Origin: Clostridiales bacterium
GTDB taxonomy: Bacteria > Bacillota > Clostridia > Lachnospirales > Lachnospiraceae
Length of the DNA: 13,676 bases
Assembly: GCA_012512995.1 (NCBI GenBank)
Contig: JAAZDA010000132.1
Coordinates: 1 to 13,676, forward strand
Direction: 5' to 3'
Shown one piece after another: positions 1 through 5,506 of the stretch (position 1 is the stretch's first letter; every line of letters begins with the position of its first letter). The notes beneath the pieces were generated by a model that made no database searches, was not told where the DNA came from, and was given only the letters and a program-made list of their open reading frames with translations. The position numbers and the translations under genes are program-made.

Positions 1-873
1 TTATAATGGTGCGGCTTCCACGACCGCGGTGTCGACAGGGAGTCAGATCACGCATATGCTGACAGTCATGATAATCGGCACCGCGATGGGCTCAACGGTA
101 CTTATCGGGCGCGAGGCCGGTGCGGGAAATGATAAGGGAGCAGTCAAAACTATCGGCAATACTGTCACGTTTTTTCTTCTGTTGTCAGTAGCGCTGACCG
201 CCGTGATGCTGCTTCTTTCAAGCCCGATAGCGGAACAGTAAGAAAAATCCTGGAGGTCGGCATTCCTGTCGCACTCCAGGATGGATTAATACAAGTATCA
301 TTCCTTGTGATAACAATGATCGCCAACAGCAGGGGTGTTACTTTCGCTGCGGCTGTCGGTGTAGTGGAGAAGATCATCAGCTTTATGTTCCTGGTGCCGT
401 CGGCTATGTTGTCGGCGCTTTCCGCAATGACAGCGCAGAATATCGGAGCCGGAAGGGAGGAGCGCGCCAGGAATGCTTTGTTTGACGGTATGGGTGTCGC
501 AGTTGCTTTCGGTGTTATTGCCTGTGCACTGTGCCACCTGTTCGCCCCGTGGATGATAGGCCTGTTCACTGGGGATGCGGCGGTCATCAATGCCGGGAAG
601 TTCTACCTTTACAGCTATTCATTCGACATCATAATTGCGGCGGTACATTTCTGCTTCAGCGGCTACTTCTGTGGGTGCGGCAGATCCGGGATTTCCTTTA
701 TTCACAATCTGTTGTCGATACTTCTCATAAGGATTCCCGGAGCCTGGATTGCATCGATCAAATGGCCAGACACCCTGTATCCAATGGGTTTTGCCGCACC
801 GCTCGGATCCGCGCTCTCAGCGCTCATCTGCGTCTGCGTGTACTGTCATATGAGAAAACAACTTAACTCCTGA
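1..873 (+). pseudogene. MATE-family multidrug/Na+ antiporter, internally deleted and frameshifted (5' end outside window)
   Basis: The reading frame entering at position 2 encodes the N-terminal MATE region, with hydrophobic helices and the motif STGSQITHML, up to a stop at 239-241. The next part of the family is missing. In the other forward frame, from about 235, translation continues as TVRKILEVGIPVALQDGL and runs to a stop at 871-873. That is the usual start of the second MATE half, followed by the ANSRG, SAMTAQNIGAG and GRSG segments. Judging from the family's length of about 450 residues, roughly 120-135 residues (360-400 bp) have gone, and the remaining halves are in different frames. 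The ATG at 307 has no ribosome binding site, so the C-terminal half is probably not made as a separate protein. The gene converges on the ferredoxin gene, with 13 bp between the stops. The family assignment is sure. That the gene is dead is inferred from the deletion; an assembly error would be the alternative. Confidence 0.85.
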
Positions 874-886
874 AACTGCGTCAATA

Positions 887-1168
887 TCAGGACATATGAC
901 CTTTTATGGCGCCGAACTTACAATAAGGAATACAATCTCCACAACCTACGCATTCATAGTCATTTATGTTGCAGAAAGTACCCCGGTCACTTATTTCCAC
1001 AACGTCTATTGCAAAATGGTCACATGAATTAGCACATGCTCCGCAACCTTTACATAAATCGGAATCAATAGTGCAGTACATGTACGGGTGTTTACTGCCA
1101 CCACTGACTTTGTTAAGTGCCTGATCCTTAAGCTCTGCTGGTTTTTTCTCAATATTATCATTATTCAT
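887..1168 (-). CDS. Small 2x[4Fe-4S] ferredoxin with a double-glycine (bacteriocin-type) leader
   Basis: The protein has 93 residues from the ATG at 1168. An upstream in-frame start would add 15 residues, but the strong AGAGGAG site (1175-1181) sits 6 nt before 1168 and decides the start. Residues 1-24 look like a double-glycine leader: polar N-terminus, then ELKDQALNKVSGG, fitting the ELxxxxLxxVxGG pattern that C39-peptidase ABC exporters cleave after GG. The rest is a bacterial-type ferredoxin with two motifs, C39-x2-C42-x2-C45-x3-C49 and C73-x2-C76-x2-C79-x3-C83. The proline that usually follows the last Cys is Asp or Lys here. Two extra cysteines, C32 and C66, sit before the motifs. The gene appears more AT-rich than its neighbours. 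No C39 transporter is in view. The ferredoxin fold is well supported; export or processing through the leader is inference. The leader could instead recruit a modifying enzyme, or be vestigial. Confidence 0.88.
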   Translation of the reverse strand: MNNDNIEKKPAELKDQALNKVSGGSKHPYMYCTIDSDLCKGCGACANSCDHFAIDVVEISDRGTFCNINDYECVGCGDCIPYCKFGAIKGHMS

Positions 1169-1210
1169 AGATTGCTCCTCTCGTTTAACTTCATGTTGTT
1201 TTGTCAGGTT

Positions 1211-1244
1211 CAATAATATATACGAACATGTGGGAAAAAAGTAC
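1211..1244 (-). promoter_or_regulatory. Candidate promoter of the leader-ferredoxin gene (shared motif, copy A)
   Basis: Read on the minus strand, GTACTTTTTTCCC is followed by TTCGTATATATTATTG, a good -10-like TATAT element about 45 bp before the ATG at 1168. No TTGACA-like -35 is present. The same arrangement, GTnCTTTTTT then CGTATATAT 20-21 nt later, occurs upstream of the lipoprotein gene (2262-2295). A looser copy precedes the TlpA operon (2988-3016). Confidence 0.5.
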
Positions 1245-1288
1245 GGCTCTATGTAACTTATTCATGACGGTTGAGACGGCGCCGGAGC

Positions 1289-1385
1289 AGTAAAGTCTCA
1301 GAGGACGTATACAAGTGTGATATCTATTGCATTGTCAAGTATATTGCCGAGAAGTAAAGTCTCAGGGGACGTATACAAGTGTGAT
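1289..1385. repeat. Two 33-bp direct repeats, 64 bp apart, duplicating the 3' end of the lipoprotein gene
   Basis: Copies at 1289-1321 and 1353-1385 differ at one position (A1302 versus G1366). Both begin AGTAAAGTCTCAG and end TATACAAGTGTGAT. The second copy covers the last codons and stop of the lipoprotein gene (minus strand, ITLVYVP then stop). The first, beyond that stop, would encode ITLVYVL then stop. Weaker similarity continues on the left (gccgg-agc versus gccg-aga). This suggests a lost tandem paralogue or an unequal recombination event. Confidence 0.85.
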
Positions 1386-2198
1386 GTTGACGATCTTGCC
1401 GCCTGCGACACGAACAGTGCAAGCCTGTGGACTGCAGGCATAATCCTTCTCACTGTTCTGCATTTCTTCAAGAAAATCACCTGCGTAAAGTTCGCGTGCC
1501 GGGTTGTCAAGATCAGAGCTGTCATCAAATGTGAAATCCTGGTCTACAGGCAAAACAGTTTTACCGATCAGTTGAAAAACATCTTCGTCATCCCATGTTT
1601 TCTCGCGGTAAACGCCGCTATCATCTGTCATAAGATCATACCCATTGCCATCAAGCCCGCCGTTTATCTGTACATAGCCATTATCTGATCTTTCAACAGT
1701 ATCCACAGTTACACTGTCACCGTCTATTACAATTGTGTCGCCTGTGGCGAGCTGTGAAATGTCGACCATATCGAACAATTCATTATCATAGACTTCAAGA
1801 TCCACGACAAGAGCTCCGTCATCATCAAGATAAACATCCTGCGGCGAAAATGAGGCTGCAAATGTGCAATCTGTCAGGTTGTCAATATCAAGTGTTTCAG
1901 GAAGCGGTCTGACTATGAGCATTTTCCTGCTAATCGATGCTTCAGCGGATGCAGGTTCAGACGTCATTACTTCTGCAGATTCTGATTTATCTGCCACGGC
2001 TTGCTCACTTGTGGCTGCGGCGGCAGCAGACTGTGTGGTTGATGCAGCTGACTGTGCGGTAGATGCATCCGATGACCCGGCTCCATTTTCTGCTGCTCCG
2101 CATCCTGCGAGAGTAAGAGTGCCAACAAATGCCGTGAGAACAATCCCGGCGGCGCGCGCTCTTGTCAGCTTGCCATTACAGTTGTGTTTGTGTTTCAT
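1362..2198 (-). CDS. Secreted lipoprotein of unrecognised family
   Basis: A 278-residue protein. The ATG at 2198 follows a strong GAGGAGG site. Residues 1-33 form a lipoprotein signal peptide: K/R-rich start, hydrophobic stretch 17-31, and lipobox L30-A31-G32-C33. Lipidation on Cys33 would anchor it to the outer face of the membrane. Residues 34-90 are a low-complexity Ala/Ser/Thr/Glu linker of the kind that spans the cell wall. Residues 91-278 form an acidic, Asp-rich globular part without a domain I recognise; its alternating pattern suggests mostly beta structure. It contains Cys111 and the pair C255-x4-C260 near the end, which might form a disulfide. It lies upstream of the leader-ferredoxin gene on the same strand but has its own promoter-like element. 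Its 3' end is duplicated downstream. The lipoprotein call is firm; the function is unknown. Confidence 0.85.
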   Translation of the reverse strand: MKHKHNCNGKLTRARAAGIVLTAFVGTLTLAGCGAAENGAGSSDASTAQSAASTTQSAAAAATSEQAVADKSESAEVMTSEPASAEASISRKMLIVRPLPETLDIDNLTDCTFAASFSPQDVYLDDDGALVVDLEVYDNELFDMVDISQLATGDTIVIDGDSVTVDTVERSDNGYVQINGGLDGNGYDLMTDDSGVYREKTWDDEDVFQLIGKTVLPVDQDFTFDDSSDLDNPARELYAGDFLEEMQNSEKDYACSPQACTVRVAGGKIVNITLVYVP

Positions 2199-2261
2199 AT
2201 AGTTGATCCTCCTCGATGCTGTTATGATGTAGCGCTTCTAGATCCTTCAATATTCATTGTC

Positions 2262-2295
2262 GCATATATATACGAGTTCAAGAGAAAAAAAGAAC
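2262..2295 (-). promoter_or_regulatory. Candidate promoter of the lipoprotein gene (shared motif, copy B)
   Basis: On the minus strand GTTCTTTTTTTCTC is followed, 21 nt after its start, by CGTATATATATGCG, about 65 bp before the ATG at 2198. It closely resembles the element before the ferredoxin gene (1211-1244): both read ATATATACGA, 6-7 nt, then G-x-GAAAAAA on the plus strand. It is divergent to the tRNA promoter at 2305-2333. Confidence 0.5.
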
Positions 2296-2304
2296 AAAAT
2301 CTAC

Positions 2305-2333
2305 TTGCATTATGAAAGTGCTTCAAGTATAAT
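2305..2333 (+). promoter_or_regulatory. Promoter of the tRNA-Gln gene
   Basis: TTGCAT at 2305-2310 and a perfect TATAAT at 2328-2333 are separated by exactly 17 bp, a typical housekeeping sigma promoter. Transcription should begin near 2340, about 30 bp before the mature tRNA. Confidence 0.75.
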
Positions 2334-2369
2334 CTTGTTTTGCAACGGGTTTGGAAATACACAGAATAA

Positions 2370-2442
2370 TGGGCTATAGCCAAGCGGTAAGGCAACGGAC
2401 TCTGACTCCGTCATTTCGAAGGTTCGAATCCTTCTAGCCCAG
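2370..2442 (+). tRNA. tRNA-Gln (anticodon CUG)
   Basis: A full cloverleaf of 73 nt. The acceptor stem is TGGGCTA (2370-2376) with TAGCCCA (2435-2441), and the discriminator is G2442; CCA is not encoded. The U1-A72 pair and G73 are typical of bacterial tRNA-Gln. The anticodon stem is ACGGA/TCCGT (2395-2399/2407-2411) around loop CTCTGAC, giving anticodon CTG at 2402-2404. The T arm is GAAGG, loop TTCGAAT, CCTTC. It reads CAG codons. It is transcribed alone from its own promoter. Confidence 0.97.
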
Positions 2443-2446
2443 TAGT

Positions 2447-2486
2447 TTTTAAGGGGTTTCATAGTTAACTATGAAACCTCTTAAAA
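2447..2486 (+). terminator. Hairpin directly after tRNA-Gln, probable terminator
   Basis: An 18-bp stem starting TTTTAAGGGGTTTC (2447-2464) pairs with 2469-2486 around a TTAA loop. There is one G-U pair (2454/2479). The A-rich and T-rich ends make it look bidirectional; the T run after the stem is weak (TATTT). It begins 5 nt after the tRNA and could also guide 3' trimming of the precursor. Confidence 0.65.
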
Positions 2487-2490
2487 TATT

Positions 2491-2618
2491 TCTGGGCTTG
2501 CCCAGTAAAAAATGTAGCCTCATGGTCATTCATGAGGCTACTTGATTTATATTAGGTTAGAAGGATTCTAGTCCAGTGTTTTTCTGGACTTGCCCAGTGG
2601 TTTTCTGGGCTTGCCCAA
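2491..2618. repeat. Short repeats resembling the tRNA 3' end, with CTGGGCTTGCCCAG hairpins
   Basis: CTGGGCTTGCCCAG occurs at 2492-2505, with one mismatch at 2584-2597, and as 13 of 14 bases at 2605-2617. Each is a small self-complementary unit (CTGGG/CCCAG), and neighbouring copies can also pair with one another. At 2566-2583 TTCTAGTCCAGTGTTTTT matches the tRNA 3' end plus its flank at 2432-2450 (TTCTAGCCCAGTAGTTTTT), apart from one substitution and one missing base. This may be debris of a duplicated tRNA gene or an old integration site. Origin is inference. Confidence 0.55.
2514..2541 (+). terminator. Perfect 11-bp hairpin, terminator-like
   Basis: GTAGCCTCATG (2514-2524) and CATGAGGCTAC (2531-2541) flank a GTCATT loop. 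An A run precedes the stem and TTGATTTAT follows, so it could terminate transcription in either direction. It is the second of three strong hairpins after the tRNA. Confidence 0.5.
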
Positions 2619-2621
2619 GTC

Positions 2622-2658
2622 AAAAAGGTCTCCGGAAATTATCCGGAGATCTTTTTTT
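2622..2658 (+). terminator. Strong rho-independent terminator
   Basis: The stem core GGTCTCCGGA (2627-2636) pairs with TCCGGAGATC (2642-2651), with one G-U pair and loop AATTA. It is flanked by five As upstream and a run of seven Ts (2652-2658). This is the best terminator of the region and ends any read-through from the tRNA unit. With its A/T flanks it can work in both directions. Confidence 0.85.
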
Positions 2659-2799
2659 GGTAAATTGATTTATAAAGAGCTTTTATTATGGTAAAGCATA
2701 ATGAGAAACTGGTGAACATAGGTAAAAGAACTATAAATGAAACCGGCACCTAATAATGTGAAGACTAATGCTGACACAATTGCCGAGTCTTGCGTAAAT

Positions 2800-2836
2800 C
2801 TTAGCACAGAGCTCTTAAACTTGCTTTCGTGCTAAG
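2800..2836. repeat. Inverted repeat CTTAGCAC / GTGCTAAG
   Basis: Perfect 8-bp arms at 2800-2807 and 2829-2836 are separated by 21 nt. The repeat sits just left of the GC-rich tandem repeat and may mark the edge of a structured or mobile element. The function is unknown. Confidence 0.5.
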
Positions 2837-2844
2837 TTCCGGCG

Positions 2845-2928
2845 GCCGGAGCCCCGCGGGAGGAGTATCGCTGCCGGCGCCCCGCGGGAGGAGTCTCGCA
2901 GTCGGCGCCCCGCGGGAGGCGCCAATTC
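2845..2928. repeat. GC-rich 28-bp tandem repeat, three units
   Basis: Units at 2845-2872, 2873-2900 and 2901-2928 share the core GCCCCGCGGGAGG, which contains the palindrome CCCGCGGG. Units 1 and 2 differ at three positions; unit 3 diverges in its last third, where GGCGCC recurs as inverted arms around the core. The block stands out from the AT-rich surroundings. It is not a CRISPR, because the repeats adjoin without spacers. It could be an intergenic repeat family or part of a structured RNA. Confidence 0.85.
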
Positions 2929-2987
2929 CCGGCTTGATTTTAAGAATTGATCAGATTTTCTGTAAAACCCGGCTCAATTAGTCTGTA

Positions 2988-3016
2988 TACTTTTCACCGG
3001 GAATAATGTATAAATT
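2988..3016 (+). promoter_or_regulatory. Candidate promoter of the TlpA operon (shared motif, copy C)
   Basis: TACTTTTCACC is followed by AATGTATAAATT, with GTATA 20 nt after the first base, the same spacing as before the ferredoxin gene. TATAAA at 3009-3014 would be the -10, about 75 bp before the ATG at 3087. A proper -35 is missing. This copy is weaker than the two on the minus strand. Confidence 0.4.
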
Positions 3017-3021
3017 AGTAA

Positions 3022-3040
3022 CAGGCATCTGTGATGCCTG
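3022..3040. promoter_or_regulatory. Perfect dyad in the leader of the TlpA operon, possible operator
   Basis: CAGGCATCTGTGATGCCTG consists of 8-bp perfect arms around a TGT centre. It lies between the candidate -10 (3009-3014) and the ribosome binding site (3077-3082). That position suits a repressor site or a small hairpin in the 5' untranslated region; no T run follows, so it is not a terminator. Confidence 0.45.
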
Positions 3041-3086
3041 ACAGGTTGCAGAAAACAAACATACAACATTATGAAATGAGGACAAA

Positions 3087-3713
3087 ATGAAAAGATCATA
3101 TCTACCGCTGGCAATAATTATGGCGGCTTCAATTGGTTTGTGCGGATGTGGCAGCACGACTGAAACAGGAGATAACACAAGTACAGAAACAGCAGAAACG
3201 GCGGGAAAAGGCACTACTGAACAGGCTGATCTGACGATCGATAACGGTGTCTCAGATAGTGCGCAAAGTGCTGGGCTATCGAGTTTTTCAGCCCAGACGC
3301 TGGACGGCGATACCGTTGATCAGAGCATTTTTGCTGACTATGATCTCACAATGATCAATGTCTGGACGACATGGTGCCCATATTGCATTAATGAAATGCC
3401 GGATCTGGAGGAACTGTACAAGGGGCTTCCGGAAAATGTAAATCTGATTTCAATATGCGCGGATGCTGATACAGAGAGCGAACTCGCGGGGCAGGAAGTT
3501 TCAGATAATGGACTGACATACCAAACACTTGTTATCAATGATGACCTCAAGACGGCTTTAGAATACCTGGTCACAGGCTATCCGACAACAATTTTTGTGG
3601 ACAGCAAAGGCTATCTCGCAGGAGCCGCGCAGACAGGGGTTCCGCGGGGCACATCCACGGCGGATGCTTATATGTCACTGATCAACGACAGAATTGCATC
3701 ACTGGGCAAATAA
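3087..3713 (+). CDS. TlpA/ResA-like thioredoxin-fold lipoprotein
   Basis: A 208-residue protein, ATG preceded by TGAGGA. Residues 1-21 form a lipoprotein signal with lipobox L18-C19-G20-C21, so Cys21 is expected to be lipidated and to hold the protein outside the membrane. A Ser/Thr/Glu-rich linker covers 23-60. The thioredoxin-fold domain begins near 64 (SSFSAQTLDGDTV, typical of the TlpA/AhpC-TSA class). It has the active site W96-C97-P98-Y99-C100 and the cis-proline loop GYPTTIFVD. It should exchange disulfides in extracytoplasmic substrates. It is the first gene of an operon with the CXXC miniprotein (13-nt gap) and the polyferredoxin membrane protein; these are its likely source of electrons, since no CcdA/DsbD gene is seen. 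The WCPYC site is complete. Its natural substrate cannot be told from the sequence. Confidence 0.93.
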   Translation: MKRSYLPLAIIMAASIGLCGCGSTTETGDNTSTETAETAGKGTTEQADLTIDNGVSDSAQSAGLSSFSAQTLDGDTVDQSIFADYDLTMINVWTTWCPYCINEMPDLEELYKGLPENVNLISICADADTESELAGQEVSDNGLTYQTLVINDDLKTALEYLVTGYPTTIFVDSKGYLAGAAQTGVPRGTSTADAYMSLINDRIASLGK

Positions 3714-3726
3714 TGAGGACAAAGCA

Positions 3727-3879
3727 TTGCGACTTAGTGAAAAGAAAGTATGGATCATCAGGATCCTGATATTTATTCTGGCGGTCATATTCATCGTGAC
3801 AGGGCTGCTTCGACAGGAGCAGCTGACTGTTCTGCAGAAGGCTGCCAATATCTGCCTGCAATGCATCGGGATAGGGTGA
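3727..3879 (+). CDS. CD1871A-family CXXC membrane miniprotein
   Basis: A 50-residue protein starting at TTG 3727, 7 nt after TGAGGA (3714-3719), which overlaps the end of the upstream gene. Another in-frame TTG at 3694 lies inside that gene and lacks a ribosome binding site. After a short basic N-terminus comes one membrane helix, about residues 8-28. The C-terminus is the family hallmark, N-I-C43-L-Q-C46-I-G-I-G, ending exactly there. Proteins of this type are named after a Clostridioides difficile gene and, as I recall, are usually found beside a TlpA-like lipoprotein and a 4Fe-4S membrane protein, as here. A positively charged N-terminus would place the CXXC outside, near the thioredoxin lipoprotein. 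The role as an electron relay is inferred from this arrangement. The stop lies 2 nt before the next start, so translation is probably coupled. Confidence 0.88.
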   Translation: MRLSEKKVWIIRILIFILAVIFIVTGLLRQEQLTVLQKAANICLQCIGIG

Positions 3880-3881
3880 CC

Positions 3882-4787
3882 ATGAATAATGAGTCAAAAC
3901 AAGTTAAGAAACACGAGCGCCTGCGTCTGCTTATACAGCTGCTTTCCGCTGTTTTTGTGAATGGCTATGTCGCAGGTTTTGCCAAAGGCAAGATATTTAC
4001 CGGAAAGAGTAAGATGTTCTGTGTGCCGGTGCTGAACTGCTATTCGTGCCCCGGTGCTCTCGGAGCCTGCCCGATAGGTTCGCTCCAGGCAGTCCTGGGA
4101 AGCCATAAATTCAACTTCTCGTTTTATGTGCTCGGCACATTGATGCTATTCGGTGTTGTCCTTGGACGTTTGGTATGCGGATTCCTGTGCCCGTTCGGAC
4201 TTGTACAGGACCTCCTTCACAGGATACCGTTGCCAAAGATCACTGTTCCGAAGAAAATTGACAGACGGCTCAGGTATCTCAAGTATGTGATCCTTGTAGT
4301 TATGGTAATTCTGCTGCCGTTATTACTGACAGATAAATATGGAACGGGTGAGCCGTATTTCTGCAAATTCATATGCCCCGCAGGAACACTTGAAGGAGCA
4401 TTTCCGCTGCTTACTAAAAATGAAAGCCTGAGGAGTGCGGTCGGCGCGCTCTTTGACTGGAAGGTCTGTGTTCTGATTATAATCATTATTTTGTCGACCA
4501 TGATCCACAGACCATTCTGTAAGTATCTGTGCCCGCTCGGCGCCTTTTACGGATTATTCGCGAAGTTCAGTCTGTATCGCATGCATCTCGATGAGAGCAA
4601 ATGCATAAAGTGTCATGCCTGCGAGAGCGCCTGCCCCATGACGGTGGAAATACTGAAGAATATCAACAGTGCTGAATGTATACGCTGTGGCAAGTGCAAG
4701 GCAGTGTGCCCGGAGAACGCGATATCTGGCGGATTCTTTAAGAAAGATGAGCCCTGTGCGCAAAACGTAATGAGTGATCATGACTGA
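3882..4787 (+). CDS. NapH/YccM-like polyferredoxin membrane protein
   Basis: A 301-residue protein. The open frame extends upstream, but that part overlaps the miniprotein gene in another frame and does not resemble the family; ATG 3882, 2 nt after the miniprotein stop, is the sensible start. Hydrophobic segments lie at about 16-33, 80-98, 132-149 and 195-208. Cysteine motifs at the membrane edges include C53-x2-C56-P, C63-P, C99-x3-C103-P, C161-x3-C165-P and C213-x3-C217-P. The last two with C99/C103 resemble the CxxxCP signature of NapH/CcoG-type electron carriers. The C-terminal domain carries two [4Fe-4S] motifs, C241-x2-C244-x2-C247-x3-C251-P and C266-x2-C269-x2-C272-x3-C276-P, probably cytosolic. 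It likely takes electrons from a soluble ferredoxin and passes them across the membrane to the CXXC miniprotein and the thioredoxin lipoprotein. Family is sure; partners are inferred. Confidence 0.92.
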   Translation: MNNESKQVKKHERLRLLIQLLSAVFVNGYVAGFAKGKIFTGKSKMFCVPVLNCYSCPGALGACPIGSLQAVLGSHKFNFSFYVLGTLMLFGVVLGRLVCGFLCPFGLVQDLLHRIPLPKITVPKKIDRRLRYLKYVILVVMVILLPLLLTDKYGTGEPYFCKFICPAGTLEGAFPLLTKNESLRSAVGALFDWKVCVLIIIIILSTMIHRPFCKYLCPLGAFYGLFAKFSLYRMHLDESKCIKCHACESACPMTVEILKNINSAECIRCGKCKAVCPENAISGGFFKKDEPCAQNVMSDHD

Positions 4788-4894
4788 TAATGGAGCTGTC
4801 ACCACAGCGGGTAATCGCGGCGAAAATTGCATTTCACCGCCAGCGAGTGATTGCAGTATAAAATCGCATTTTGGATTGTGGGAGGGCTACTACT

Positions 4895-5434
4895 TTGCAA
4901 TATCCAAAGCGCATTGACAGAAAGAAATGTTACAGCGGCGGAATAATTGATGTTTATAAAGATACGGTGGAACTTTCCGGCGGAAAGACCGGGCAGTGGG
5001 ACTATGTCTTTCATAAGAAGGGCGGAGGCGCTGCGGTAGTATCTGTTTTGCCTGATGGAAATATTCTGATGGTGAGGCAGACGAGACCTGCGATCGACAT
5101 GGAGATGCTCGAGCTCCCCGCAGGGGCTGGCGAAACCGGCGAAAATACCGCTGATACGGCAAAACGTGAACTCGGGGAGGAAACCGGATACTGTGCCAAA
5201 ACTCTGGAAAAGCTTGCGAGAATTTATTCTGCGCCGGCGTATTGTAACGAGTTCACTGATATTTATCTGGCATTGAACGTAGAAAAGACCGGCGGGCAGA
5301 AACTTGACGAGGCGGAGGAAATAGTTGTTGAAAGCCACAGCCTTATCGAGCTTATCGCCATGATAAGAAAAGGCGAGATAACAAATGCCGGTACAGTTGC
5401 GGGAATACTGGCATATAATGCGTATTTGCAGTAA
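4895..5434 (+). CDS. Nudix hydrolase, ADP-ribose pyrophosphatase type
   Basis: A 179-residue protein. TTG 4895 is chosen because GGAGGG (4881-4886) lies 8 nt upstream; a TTG at 4871 has no such site. The complete Nudix box is at residues 77-99: G77, x5, E83, x7, R91-E-L-G-E95-E96-T-G-Y, which binds the catalytic Mg2+. The upstream MEMLELPAG and VRQTRPA segments are typical of the NudF/ADP-ribose pyrophosphatase group, which hydrolyses ADP-ribose to AMP and ribose 5-phosphate. Length fits the family. It lies 107 bp after the redox operon and probably starts a new transcription unit with the signal peptidase gene (72-nt gap). Substrate preference within the Nudix family is inferred from similarity only. 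Confidence 0.9.
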   Translation: MQYPKRIDRKKCYSGGIIDVYKDTVELSGGKTGQWDYVFHKKGGGAAVVSVLPDGNILMVRQTRPAIDMEMLELPAGAGETGENTADTAKRELGEETGYCAKTLEKLARIYSAPAYCNEFTDIYLALNVEKTGGQKLDEAEEIVVESHSLIELIAMIRKGEITNAGTVAGILAYNAYLQ

Positions 5435-5506
5435 TATAGATAATCATAACGAACAAGTTTCAGCCATGGTGTGACAGACATGTTGCAGGTGGTCCGGAGG
5501 TCACAG

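Larger units (their letters stand above)
2659..2987. other. Gene-free stretch between the tRNA terminators and the TlpA operon
   Basis: I see no convincing coding sequence here. The first half (2659-2799) is AT-rich without clear structure, apart from a 21-codon open frame at 2688 with a poor ribosome binding site. The second half holds an inverted repeat (2800-2836) and the GC-rich tandem repeat (2845-2928). The promoter of the TlpA operon must lie at its right end or just beyond. Confidence 0.6.

Noticed and set aside
307..873. C-terminal MATE half as an independent gene
   Set aside because: It lacks a ribosome binding site before the ATG, and the same frame continues upstream with conserved MATE sequence, so it is part of a broken gene.
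2688..2753. 21-codon open frame (MVKHNEKLVNIGKR...)
   Set aside because: It has only a poor ribosome binding site and no promoter or conserved context, so it cannot be told from chance.
2845..2928. CRISPR array
   Set aside because: The 28-bp units adjoin one another without unique spacers and there are only three; no cas genes are near.
4857..4864. TATAAAAT as the -10 of a Nudix-operon promoter
   Set aside because: No -35-like sequence stands at 16-18 bp; TTGCAT at 4827 is 24 bp away, too far.
4799..5338. 179-codon open frame on the minus strand
   Set aside because: It runs antisense to the Nudix gene, including its Nudix box; no support as a gene.
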